Part shown: one piece after another, positions 1-8,392 of the stretch
How positions within the stretch are numbered: position 1 is the stretch's first letter
Layout: every line of letters starts with the position of its first letter
Source of the DNA: JANMOK01 sp031415055
Lineage (GTDB): Bacteria > Pseudomonadota > Alphaproteobacteria > Rhodobacterales > Rhodobacteraceae
Assembly: GCA_031415055.1 (NCBI GenBank)
Contig: JANOQZ010000003.1
Span: forward strand, 1-64,000
Reading direction: 5' to 3'
Length of the DNA: 64,000 nt
The notes under the pieces: model-generated
Seen by the model: only the letters and a program-made list of their open reading frames with translations
Database searches by the model: none
Told to the model about the DNA's origin: nothing
Translations under genes and position numbers: made by a program

Positions 1-224
1 GCTTAGAACTTAACGTGAACGGAAAGTCGTGGCAATTATCATTTGTTTGTAATTCCTTCTTGCAGGTCTGGATTTCCTCATGTGGTCTTCGTGCGTTCGC
101 TACATCGCGTTTGGCAGCATGAATACAAAGCACCCTTGCCTTCCTATCTCCTCACCCCAATCCAACTTGCCCCCTTTCCACCTCTACACTACATAGGCTT
201 GAACTAAATTGAGGGAGAACGCCC

Positions 225-1454
225 ATGCGGCGCGTCGTCATCACGGGTCTGGGGATCGTCTCCTGTATCGGGCTGAATGCGTCCGAGGTTCTGGCATCGC
301 TGAAAGCGGGCACATCGGGCATCCGGGCCGATGAAGACATGATCAAATACAATTTCCGCAGCCAGATCTCCGGCCGCCCACGGATTGATATTGCCGATCA
401 TATCGAAAAACGCACCTTGCGGTTCATGGGGCCGGGGGCGGGCTATGCCTTTCTGGCGATGGGCCAGGCGATTGCCGATGCCGGGCTGACCGAGGCGGAG
501 GTGTCGCACCCGCGCACCGGACTTGTCGCCGGGTCCGGCGGGCCGTCGACGATGAACCTGTTTTCGGCGCATCAGACGGTTCTTTCCACTGGCTCGCCCA
601 AACGCATCGGCCCCTTGATGGTGCCGCACGGCATGTCCTCGACCGTTTCGGCGAACCTTTCGACCGCCTACAAGGTCAAGGGGATCAACTATTCGATCAC
701 CTCTGCCTGTTCGACCAGCCTACATTGCATTGGCAATGCGGCCGAACAGATTCAATTCGGCAAACAGGATGTGATGTTCGCGGGTGGCGGGGAGGAGCTG
801 GATTGGACGCTATCCTGCCTTTTCGACGCCATGGGCGCGATGTCTTCGAAATACAACGCCACCCCCGACAAAGCATCGCGTGCCTTCGACGCGGGCCGCG
901 ACGGTTTCGTGATCGCCGGCGGCGGCGGCGTGGTCGTGCTGGAAGAACTGGAACATGCCAGAGCACGCGGGGCCAAGATTTACGCCGAGGTCACGGGTTA
1001 TGCCGCCACATCGGATGGCCATGACATGGTCGCCCCATCCGGTGAAGGCGGGGAACGCGCCATGCGTCTGGCGCTGGAAACACTGCAACCGGGGCGCAAG
1101 GTCGGCTATATCAACGCCCATGGCACCTCGACCCCTGTCGGCGATGTCGGCGAGGTTCAGGCCGTGCGCCGGGTCTTTGGCGAAGGCACCACGCCGCCGA
1201 TCAGTTCCACCAAATCGATGACCGGCCACAGCCAGGGGGCGACGGGCGCGCAAGAGGCAATCTATTGCCTGCTGATGCTGGAACATGATTTCATCGCGCC
1301 CTCGATCAACGTCGATACGCTCGACCCCGCGCTTACTCCGGCGGAAATTGCGACCAAGCGGGTCGATAACGCCGGGCTTGATACGGTAATGACCAATTCA
1401 TTCGGCTTCGGTGGCACCAACGGGTCCATGCTGCTGTCCAGATACCAAAGGTGA
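225..1454 (+). CDS. fabB: beta-ketoacyl-ACP synthase I
   Basis: Condenses acyl-ACP with malonyl-ACP in type II fatty acid elongation in the cytosol. The 409-aa length fits the family. The thiolase-fold active site is complete: nucleophile Cys162 in TSACSTS, His299 in NAHGTSTP, Lys330 and His335 in the GHSQGATG motif, a pattern matching E. coli FabB rather than FabF. The ATG follows a GAGGGAG ribosome site. fabI starts 6 bp downstream, so the two form an operon. In related bacteria fabA usually sits just upstream; the 224 bp available here show no fabA end, and I see no other gene in them. Codon use is clearly richer in CTG and GCC than in the genes from about 2.3 kb on, which fits high expression or a different history. 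Confidence 0.96.
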   Translation: MRRVVITGLGIVSCIGLNASEVLASLKAGTSGIRADEDMIKYNFRSQISGRPRIDIADHIEKRTLRFMGPGAGYAFLAMGQAIADAGLTEAEVSHPRTGLVAGSGGPSTMNLFSAHQTVLSTGSPKRIGPLMVPHGMSSTVSANLSTAYKVKGINYSITSACSTSLHCIGNAAEQIQFGKQDVMFAGGGEELDWTLSCLFDAMGAMSSKYNATPDKASRAFDAGRDGFVIAGGGGVVVLEELEHARARGAKIYAEVTGYAATSDGHDMVAPSGEGGERAMRLALETLQPGRKVGYINAHGTSTPVGDVGEVQAVRRVFGEGTTPPISSTKSMTGHSQGATGAQEAIYCLLMLEHDFIAPSINVDTLDPALTPAEIATKRVDNAGLDTVMTNSFGFGGTNGSMLLSRYQR

Positions 1455-1460
1455 AATGAC

Positions 1461-2249
1461 ATGGCTGATCTGCTGAAGGGCAAACGCGGCCTTGTGATGG
1501 GGGTCGCCAACGAGAAATCCATCGCCTGGGGCATTGCATCGGCTCTGCATCGCGAAGGGGCGGAACTCGCATTCACCTTTCAGGGCGACAATTTCGGCAA
1601 ACGGGTGCTTCCCTTGGCCGAAAGTATTGGCTCAACCATTGTCATCGACGCCAATGTGCAGGACGAGGCCTCGCTCGACCACGTGTTCAAGACATTGCGC
1701 GACGAATGGGGCCAAATCGACTTTCTGGTCCACGCCATCGCTTACTCCGACAAGGAAGAACTGACCGGCCGCTTCATCAACACAACCCGCGCCAATTTCC
1801 TCAACTCGCTGGACATTTCCTGTTTCAGCCTTGTCGATCTGGCCAAACGCGCCGCCCATATCATGCCGCATGGCGGTTCGATCATCACCCTTACCTTCCT
1901 TGGCTCGCAACGGGTGATGCCCAGCTATAACGTCATGGGTGTGGCGAAAGCTGCTCTGGAAAGCGCGGTGCGTTATCTCGCCAACGACCTCGGCCCCTAC
2001 CATATCCGCGTCAACGCCGTCAGCCCCGGCCCGATGCGCACCCTTGCCGGGTCCGCCATCGGCGGTGCCCGCAAAACCTATCGCACCACCGAAATCAACG
2101 CGCCGTTACGGGCGAATGCCACGCTGGAAGCTGTCGGCAACGCCGCCGTATATCTGCTATCCGACATGGGCAACTGCACCACCGGTGACATCATCTATGT
2201 CGACGGCGGCTATCACGTCACCGGCATGGCGCAGCCGGAGAATATGTGA
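1461..2249 (+). CDS. fabI: enoyl-ACP reductase (NADH)
   Basis: Reduces trans-2-enoyl-ACP in the last step of each fatty acid elongation cycle. It is a 262-aa short-chain dehydrogenase-fold protein. The divergent FabI nucleotide motif GVANEKSIAWGIA lies at residues 14-26, and the catalytic Tyr156-x6-Lys163 pair in the SYNVMGVAK stretch is intact. The start ATG lies 6 bp after the fabB stop, with AGGTG upstream. The downstream GrpB-family gene begins 1 bp after the fabI stop, so the three genes are probably cotranscribed. Confidence 0.96.
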   Translation: MADLLKGKRGLVMGVANEKSIAWGIASALHREGAELAFTFQGDNFGKRVLPLAESIGSTIVIDANVQDEASLDHVFKTLRDEWGQIDFLVHAIAYSDKEELTGRFINTTRANFLNSLDISCFSLVDLAKRAAHIMPHGGSIITLTFLGSQRVMPSYNVMGVAKAALESAVRYLANDLGPYHIRVNAVSPGPMRTLAGSAIGGARKTYRTTEINAPLRANATLEAVGNAAVYLLSDMGNCTTGDIIYVDGGYHVTGMAQPENM

Positions 2250-2250
2250 G

Positions 2251-2787
2251 GTGCTGACGGGGCCGATTGTCGTTGTGCCCTACGATACAGCATGGCCGGT
2301 GCAGTTTGCCCAAGAAAAGAAACGGCTCGGAACACTGCCGTTGTTAGCCATCGAACATTTCGGCAGCACTGCCATCCCCGGTTTGCAAGCCAAACCAATC
2401 ATCGACATCGTGGCGAAAGTGGCAGCCTTGCCTATGGCCAAAGAAAGCCTGCGTCTGCTTGCCGATTTGGGTTACGCAATCGGCAAACCGGGGATACCTA
2501 ACCGGTTGTATCTGCGCAAGGAACTCGCAGCTGAACAGGCCGCAGTGCATTTGCACATACTTGCAGAATCTGACTGGAACCTTGCACATGAGCGACTGAT
2601 GCGCGACCAACTATTGGCCCACCCCGATCAAGCGCGTGCTTATGGCGCATTGAAAGACCGGCTTGCCATCGAATTCCGCGATGACCGTGACGCCTATACC
2701 CGTGCCAAAACTGAATTCATCCAAGCCATCGTCGATGCCGCCCGTGACGCCCGCAATTTGCCGCGCGTCAATGTCTGGGTCGACTGA
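2251..2787 (+). CDS. GrpB family protein (UPF0157)
   Basis: This 178-aa protein has the GrpB/UPF0157 hallmarks: an N-terminal VPYDTAWP segment, the IEHFGSTAIPGLQAKPIIDI motif at about residues 34-53 (a nucleotidyltransferase-fold signature) and a C-terminal YTRAKTEFI helix. The molecular role of the family is not settled; some members are fused to dephospho-CoA kinase. I chose the GTG at 2251, directly after the fabI stop, because the open frame upstream only runs antisense-like through fabI. Spacing implies translational coupling to fabI. Confidence 0.85.
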   Translation: MLTGPIVVVPYDTAWPVQFAQEKKRLGTLPLLAIEHFGSTAIPGLQAKPIIDIVAKVAALPMAKESLRLLADLGYAIGKPGIPNRLYLRKELAAEQAAVHLHILAESDWNLAHERLMRDQLLAHPDQARAYGALKDRLAIEFRDDRDAYTRAKTEFIQAIVDAARDARNLPRVNVWVD

Positions 2788-2799
2788 GCCAAACCAGTC

Positions 2800-3165
2800 C
2801 TAAACCGGCGCGATAACACCAAACATCGTGCCGGTAGGATCAGCCAAAATCGCCACCCGTCCAACTGCGGGAATATCGAACGCCGGTTTGATGACCGAGC
2901 CGCCAGCGCCAACGTTGGTTGTAACCGCTTTGTCCGCATCATCCACCGTAAAATGGGTGAACCAGCGGTTCGATTGCGCATCCTGCCATTCAAACAATCC
3001 GCAAATGGTTTCATCGCCCAGCTTCGCCAGTTTATAGCCACCCTCGGCCCCCGGCATGTCTTCAAAGGTCCAGCCCAAAATCTTGCCGTAATGTGCTTGC
3101 GCCGCTTTGATATCGCTGGTCCAAAGTTCGGTCCAATTGATCGTGCCATGCTTCCCGGCCATCAT
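2800..3165 (-). CDS. VOC family protein (glyoxalase/bleomycin-resistance fold)
   Basis: This 121-aa protein carries one vicinal-oxygen-chelate domain. It opens with a TINWTELWTSDIKAAQAHY segment and ends in DPTGTMFGVI, typical of the CFP30B-like glyoxalase subgroup. The substrate cannot be read from the sequence. The ATG at 3162 is an equally likely start, one codon inside. The gene converges on the grpB-like gene 12 bp away, and its upstream region is a long gene-free stretch. Confidence 0.85.
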   Translation of the reverse strand: MMAGKHGTINWTELWTSDIKAAQAHYGKILGWTFEDMPGAEGGYKLAKLGDETICGLFEWQDAQSNRWFTHFTVDDADKAVTTNVGAGGSVIKPAFDIPAVGRVAILADPTGTMFGVIAPV

Positions 3166-3638
3166 ACCCTCCCTTGTTTCGCCTCCATGTTCACCCGACG
3201 CCGAGTCGACTCAAGTGGCTATTTGCCCGTTGCGTCCGGAATATCGACCTTCGCACCCGCAACAAAGACTGCTTTTGCCCGGAATCGCCTTCGCAAAACG
3301 TCACCAAACGGCCAAAAACGGCCCTCGCACCCCCCAATTGGGGCCATTTACCCGACATGGATTTTATCTCAGCTGGCGTGTTGCGGCGCAACAATTCTGT
3401 GTTTTCACTCGCAATAATCTTCGAATCGCGCCGACTTCGCGGCACCTCGCTATCAAATCGCATAACGCGTCCAAGGGCTATTAATGCAAATAATTCGCCG
3501 GGCAAAATAGCTAACAAGTGGTTAATTTTATTTTTTTTATGTCGCAATATCATATAGTTACGCGTTCTGGCACGCGTGCGTGAAGGTGAAAAATCAAAGC
3601 CCTTGCGCAGGTTCAAGGCAAAATTCTAGGCTGGGGCC
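3166..3638. other. gene-free region between VOC gene and alpha/beta hydrolase
   Basis: No convincing gene lies in these 473 bp. A 141-codon open frame on the minus strand has no family-like features and ordinary non-coding composition. The right third is very AT-rich, with T runs around 3526-3538, and carries one copy (3519-3583) of a bipartite element whose second copy lies at 34485-34548. Confidence 0.6.
3519..3583 (-). repeat. bipartite repeated element, copy A
   Basis: Read on the minus strand, this has a 26-bp GC-rich core (3583-3558), TCACGCACGCGTGCC followed by AGAACGCGTAA. A 31-bp spacer ending in an A-rich run follows, then ATTAACCA (3526-3519). Copy B at 34485-34548 has the same core with one mismatch, a 30-bp spacer and the same ATTAACCA. 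The core contains the palindrome GCACGCGTGC. The function is unknown to me. Confidence 0.7.
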
Positions 3639-4466
3639 ATGCATTTCACCACCCTTGACGGCCTGAAACTGGAATACACCGACCAAGGCAGCGGCACGCC
3701 ATTGCTATGCCTCGCCGGATTGACCCGAAACCTGTCGGATTTCGATGATTTACTGGCAAAACGGCGCGAAAAAGCCCGTTTCATCTGCCTCACCAGTCGC
3801 GGTCGTCGCGGCTCAGACTTTGATCCCGATTGGCGCCACTACTCGATCGTGCAGGAATCGATGGATGCTCTGGCTTTGCTCGACCATTTGAACCTGCCCA
3901 AAGTTACCATCATCGGCACCTCGCGCGGCGGTCTCATCGCGCTGGCATTGGCGGCTTTTGCCAAGGACAGGCTCAACGGCGTGCTATTTAACGACGTTGG
4001 TCCTTACATTGAACCTGCGGGCGTGTCCGGCATCAAGCTGCATCTTGGCCTCAACCCGAAATTCGCCAATCTGGTTGAGGCTGGCAAAGGTATGGCCGAA
4101 CTAATGGCCCCAACCTTCCCCGGATTATCGGCCGAACGTTGGGAGAAAACGATTTCCAGATGGTGGGAAGAAACCCCCGATGGACTGAAAATCACCTATG
4201 ATCCGCATCTGCGCAACGCTTTTGAGGCGGCAACCTCTTTGCCTCCAATCGATCTATGGCCGCTGTTTGAGGCCTTGGGCGATGTTCCAATGGCAGTTAT
4301 TCGCGGCGACAATTCCAATATTCTGTCGCCGGAGACGGTGGCCAAGATGCGTCGTCTACATCCCGAAATTTTTGTCCAGAATGTGCCAGACCGTGGCCAT
4401 GTGCCGTTTCTTGACGAACCGGAATCGCTTGCCGCATTCGATGCATTGTTGGCGCGCATAGCATGA
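3639..4466 (+). CDS. alpha/beta hydrolase
   Basis: This 275-aa cytosolic protein has the alpha/beta hydrolase fold. The nucleophile elbow IGTSRGG is near residues 91-97, and the C-terminal histidine is in DRGHVPFLDEPE, where a product-releasing lid-type enzyme would have it. The substrate is not evident. The next gene, a PLP-dependent dehydratase, overlaps its stop by 4 bp, so the two are translationally coupled and may share a catabolic role. The ATG at 3639 has a GGGG upstream. No secretion signal is visible. Confidence 0.88.
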   Translation: MHFTTLDGLKLEYTDQGSGTPLLCLAGLTRNLSDFDDLLAKRREKARFICLTSRGRRGSDFDPDWRHYSIVQESMDALALLDHLNLPKVTIIGTSRGGLIALALAAFAKDRLNGVLFNDVGPYIEPAGVSGIKLHLGLNPKFANLVEAGKGMAELMAPTFPGLSAERWEKTISRWWEETPDGLKITYDPHLRNAFEAATSLPPIDLWPLFEALGDVPMAVIRGDNSNILSPETVAKMRRLHPEIFVQNVPDRGHVPFLDEPESLAAFDALLARIA

Positions 4467-5446
4467 TCACGCTGGCGATGATCCGCGAGGCCGACGTTCG
4501 ATTGCAGGCAGTCATTCGACGAACCCCGCTGCTTTCCTCGCCTTTCCTTGATGAAATCGCTGGAAGGCGGCTTTTAGTAAAAGCCGAGAACCTTCAACAT
4601 ACCGGTAGTTTCAAATTTCGCGGCGCTTGGTCGGCAATATCGGCGATGGATGCAAAAACTCGCGCCAAGGGCGTCGTTGCCTTTTCTTCCGGCAATCATG
4701 CACAAGGCGTGGCATTGGCGGCGAGCCGACATGGCATCAAATCCATCATCATCATGCCCGATGACGCGCCGTCGTTGAAAATTGCCAACACGCGCGCGCT
4801 AGGCGCTGAAGTAATTTTGCACCCCCGCAATGACGATACGCGCCAAGCTTTGGGGCAAAAATACTCGGCTGAACGGGGCATGATGCTGATCAAGCCTTTT
4901 GACGACCCAATCGTTATTTCCGGGCAAGGCACGGTTGGTTTGGAAATCGCCGAGCAGGCTGCTCTGGAAGGCGTGACAAAGGCCGACGTGTTGGTCTGCT
5001 GTGGCGGTGGCGGGTTGACGTCAGGCATCGCTGTGGCCTTGGCAGGAACCGCGCCGGGGCTACGACCCAGACCGGTTGAACCGGTTGGTTTTGACGATAC
5101 AGCGCGGTCACTGGCCAGCGGCTCGCGCCAGAAAAACCCTAGCGACACAGGGTCAATTTGCGATGCAATCCTTACCCCAAGCCCCGGTGAAATCACGTTC
5201 CCGATCCTCGCGCGACATTGCGGGCCGGGCCTTGTTGTTCGTGATGACGAAGCTTTGCAAGCTATGGCACTTGCCTTTCTGCGTTTGAAACTTGTTTTGG
5301 AACCCGGCGGAGCGGTCGCACTGGCTGCGGCTCTGTTTCACAAAGATCAGATTCACGGCGACGCGGTAATTGCGGTTGCTTCCGGTGGCAATGTCGATGC
5401 GGCACTTTTCAGCGAAGCTTTGGGCCGCTTTGGGATGAGCGTCTAG
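4463..5446 (+). CDS. threonine/serine dehydratase-like PLP enzyme
   Basis: This is a fold-type II PLP enzyme of 327 aa, the length of biodegradative-type threonine ammonia-lyases or serine racemase-like enzymes, without an ACT domain. The PLP lysine is Lys51 in HTGSFKFRGA. The SSGNHAQGVA substrate loop and the phosphate-binding CGGGGLTSG loop are present. Likely chemistry is deamination of L-threonine or L-serine, but beta-hydroxyaspartate or diaminopropionate substrates cannot be excluded. It overlaps the upstream hydrolase by 4 bp and converges on hemF with a 4-bp overlap. Confidence 0.88.
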   Translation: MITLAMIREADVRLQAVIRRTPLLSSPFLDEIAGRRLLVKAENLQHTGSFKFRGAWSAISAMDAKTRAKGVVAFSSGNHAQGVALAASRHGIKSIIIMPDDAPSLKIANTRALGAEVILHPRNDDTRQALGQKYSAERGMMLIKPFDDPIVISGQGTVGLEIAEQAALEGVTKADVLVCCGGGGLTSGIAVALAGTAPGLRPRPVEPVGFDDTARSLASGSRQKNPSDTGSICDAILTPSPGEITFPILARHCGPGLVVRDDEALQAMALAFLRLKLVLEPGGAVALAAALFHKDQIHGDAVIAVASGGNVDAALFSEALGRFGMSV

Positions 5447-6330
5447 GTCCACTTGGCCAATGGCGGCATCGACATCAGAACCGCATCGACACTATGGCCG
5501 GACTGCAAACCAAATTGCGTGCCACGGTCATAGACCAAATTGAACTCGGCATAGCGCCCACGTTTTATCAATTGCCAATCGCGTTCGGCCTCGCTCCAGG
5601 ATTCAAACATTCGTTTTTTCACGATAGGAATGTATGACTTTAGAAAGGCCCGACCGATTTCTTGGGTAAAGGCAAAATCTTGTTCCCAATCGCCCGAGTC
5701 TAAGTCATCAAAGAAAATCCCGCCGGCACCTCGAGCCTCTTGACGGTGAGGAATCCAGAAATAATCGTCGGCCCATTTTTTGAACTTGCGGTAGTAATTG
5801 GGGTCAAACTGGTCACAGGATTCACGCAGTTTTGAATGGAAAAAATCGGTATCCTCAACATCTTCCACAATTGGATTGAGGTCGGTTCCGCCGCCAAACC
5901 ATGTGCCAGACGGTGTCCAGAACATACGCGTGTTCAAGTGAACGGCGGGCACTTTCGGGCTGCGCAGATGGGCAACTAAAGAAATTCCGGACGCCCAGAA
6001 CCGCGGATCGTCCCCAAAGTCTTTGCGTGATTTCATCGCCTTCGCCGCGGCGAGCGATAGCGTGCCAAACACTTCGGAAACGTTCACCCCGACTTTCTCA
6101 AACAACCTTCCTTCACGCAGAACAGACATTACACCGCCACCCGCTTCCTCGCCCGGATTTCCAGCGCGTCTGGTTGAGGCTCGGTTGAATTTTCCAACTG
6201 GAATTTCGGCAAATGGACCGGAAATTTGAAGCGCTTCCAAAGCCTCAAATTCCGCACATATCATGTCACGCAACTGGGCAAACCAAGCTGCAGCACGGGA
6301 TTTGCGGGTATTCGAAATTTCGTCAATCAT
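5443..6330 (-). CDS. hemF: oxygen-dependent coproporphyrinogen III oxidase
   Basis: Catalyses the two oxidative decarboxylations of coproporphyrinogen III to protoporphyrinogen IX in aerobic haem synthesis. At 295 aa it has the expected length. Diagnostic stretches are HLNTRMFWTP, WFGGGTDLNP, the HRQEARGAGGIFFDD signature and the C-terminal YDRGTQFGLQSGHSVDAVLMSMPP. I prefer the ATG at 6330 over the TTG at 6345. It is a single-gene unit divergent from the ABC exporter operon, with about 200 bp between the starts. Confidence 0.96.
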   Translation of the reverse strand: MIDEISNTRKSRAAAWFAQLRDMICAEFEALEALQISGPFAEIPVGKFNRASTRRAGNPGEEAGGGVMSVLREGRLFEKVGVNVSEVFGTLSLAAAKAMKSRKDFGDDPRFWASGISLVAHLRSPKVPAVHLNTRMFWTPSGTWFGGGTDLNPIVEDVEDTDFFHSKLRESCDQFDPNYYRKFKKWADDYFWIPHRQEARGAGGIFFDDLDSGDWEQDFAFTQEIGRAFLKSYIPIVKKRMFESWSEAERDWQLIKRGRYAEFNLVYDRGTQFGLQSGHSVDAVLMSMPPLAKWT

Positions 6331-6535
6331 CCGCAATCGATACAATCTTCGCGGCCAAAGGCCAAGAAAAACGGGTGACTTGGGAAATTTGCCGCGCTAT
6401 AAGGCCGCCACGACTCATGTGGAGGATCTTTGATGCAACATACCGGGCCCAACCTCAGTCGCTGACCAGCCCGGTTGTGGGCTGCTTTCAGCCCAATTCG
6501 CATCTTCCTGATCTTTTAGCCCGTTGGAGGGCACC

Positions 6536-8392
6536 ATGTTTCGGTTCTTCGAAAATCTTGTAAATCCATTCGCGGAATTTCCGCAAGTGACGCCGCCAAA
6601 GACGTTGTTGGCCTATATCCGCACACAGTTGGTGCCGTATCGGCGCTGGTTGCCTTGGATGGCACTTGTTTCGGTTGCGGTCGCGCTGATCGAGGCGGCG
6701 CTGATCTTTTATTCGGGTCGCCTGATCGACCTGATGAATCGATCGGGAGCGGCAGCGTTCTGGCATGACAATAGTGCGGAGCTTGTCGCTGTCTGCATAT
6801 TCATTTTGGTGCTGCGCCCGGCGGTGATGACTTTGCAACATCTGTTTTTGGAGCAGACACTGGCTTCAAACTTGCAAGATCAGGCGCGCTGGCAAGCTCA
6901 CAAGCACTTACTGGGACAATCGCGGGCATTCTTTCAGAACGACTTCGCTGGTCGGCTGTCCAATCGGGTGATGCAAATTGGATCGGCGGTTGAGGACACG
7001 GCATATATGTCCTTAGAGGCGATCTGGTATGCGACCGCCTATACAACCGGTTCGCTGATCGTTTTGACGCAGATCGACCCGCGCATCGCCTTGCCATTGG
7101 CCCTTTGGCTGCTGGTCTATATGTGGTTCGTGCGAAATATAGCCATCCGCGTGGGTTCAGCATCTGAAAAGATGTCGGAAGCCCGCTCGATGCTGACCGG
7201 GCGGATTGTGGATGCTTATGCCAATATCGAAACCGTCAAGCTGTTCGCCCATGGTGAGCGCGAGGAAAAGTTCGCGCTATTTGCTTTGCGGCGGCACCGG
7301 ACGCGGTTCCAGCGATTCCTGCGGCTGATGACAGAACTGACTTTCGGGCTGGTAATACTGGAAAGTCTGCTCATCGTTGCCGTCGTCGGTCCGGCACTGT
7401 GGCTTTGGTCACATGGGTTGATAAGTATCGGCGAAGTGGCGGCAGCAACCGCGCTGACCATTAGAATGAATGCGATGACCGGCTGGATCATGTGGATCAC
7501 AATACAATTGTTCGAGCGGGCAGGCACGATGCGTGAGGGCTTGCAAAGCATTTCGGTGCCGCATTCGGTGGTCGATGCTCCGGCGGCGGCAACGCTGTCG
7601 GTGCCACGCGGCCAGATAGAGTATCGCAATTTGTCGCATCACTATGGCAAGGGACATGGCGGGCTGGACGATATCTCGTTGGTGATCAAAGCTGGTGAAA
7701 AGGTCGGACTGGTCGGACGGTCTGGTGCCGGGAAATCGTCGCTAGTCAATCTGCTTTTGCGGTTTCAAGACCCAGAGCAGGGCCAAATTTTGATCGACGG
7801 ACAGCCGATCCAGAATGTGACGCAGGACAGCTTGCGTCGGCAAATCGGCATGGTCACGCAGGATTCATCGCTTCTGCACCGGTCGGTGCGGGCGAATATT
7901 CTGTATGGGCAGCCAACGGCCACAGAAACGCAAATGATCCAAGCGGCGCATCGTGCCGAGGCGCATGACTTCATTCTGGAGCTGCAAGACCCGAAAGGCC
8001 GCACCGGTTATGGAGCCTATGTCGGCGAGCGCGGAGTCAAGCTGTCTGGTGGCCAACGGCAGCGGGTAGCGCTGGCGCGGGTGATCCTGAAAGACGCACC
8101 GATCTTGGTGTTGGACGAAGCGACATCGGCGCTGGATTCGGAAGTCGAAGCGGCTATTCAAGACACTCTCTATGGCGTGATGCAGGGGAAAACGGTCATT
8201 GCCATTGCGCACCGTTTGTCTACCATTGCGCATATGGACAGGATCATTGTGCTGGATGACGGACGCATTGCCGAACAGGGCAGTCATGTGCAATTGTTGA
8301 AGCAGAACGGCCTGTACGCCGGGTTCTGGAACCGCCAGTCTGGCGGATTCATCGGTGAGGACGACGACGAGGAAACGGTAGCCGCCGAATGA
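6536..8392 (+). CDS. ABC exporter half-transporter 1 (permease-ATPase fusion)
   Basis: A 618-aa type IV ABC exporter subunit with a six-helix transmembrane domain (about residues 35-330) and an ATPase domain. Walker A is GRSGAGKS at residues 394-401; LSGGQRQRVALAR is the signature and ILVLDEATSALD the Walker B. Start ATG 6536 is preceded by TTGGAGGG, which rules out the TTG four codons upstream. The next gene overlaps by 4 bp (ATGA) and encodes a close homologue, so the functional unit is probably a heterodimer. The substrate is unknown; lipid or drug export is common for this type. Confidence 0.93.
   Translation: MFRFFENLVNPFAEFPQVTPPKTLLAYIRTQLVPYRRWLPWMALVSVAVALIEAALIFYSGRLIDLMNRSGAAAFWHDNSAELVAVCIFILVLRPAVMTLQHLFLEQTLASNLQDQARWQAHKHLLGQSRAFFQNDFAGRLSNRVMQIGSAVEDTAYMSLEAIWYATAYTTGSLIVLTQIDPRIALPLALWLLVYMWFVRNIAIRVGSASEKMSEARSMLTGRIVDAYANIETVKLFAHGEREEKFALFALRRHRTRFQRFLRLMTELTFGLVILESLLIVAVVGPALWLWSHGLISIGEVAAATALTIRMNAMTGWIMWITIQLFERAGTMREGLQSISVPHSVVDAPAAATLSVPRGQIEYRNLSHHYGKGHGGLDDISLVIKAGEKVGLVGRSGAGKSSLVNLLLRFQDPEQGQILIDGQPIQNVTQDSLRRQIGMVTQDSSLLHRSVRANILYGQPTATETQMIQAAHRAEAHDFILELQDPKGRTGYGAYVGERGVKLSGGQRQRVALARVILKDAPILVLDEATSALDSEVEAAIQDTLYGVMQGKTVIAIAHRLSTIAHMDRIIVLDDGRIAEQGSHVQLLKQNGLYAGFWNRQSGGFIGEDDDEETVAAE

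Noticed and set aside
1..224. End of fabA upstream of fabB
   Set aside because: No frame in these bases shows a FabA-like C-terminus; they look non-coding.
3565..3583. Sigma-54 promoter in the repeated element (TGGCACG)
   Set aside because: The -24-like box is present, but the required GC at -12 spacing is missing in both copies.
3191..3616. A 141-codon minus-strand frame in the first large gap
   Set aside because: No ribosome site, no domain-like pattern, and it covers repeat copy A and the T-run region.
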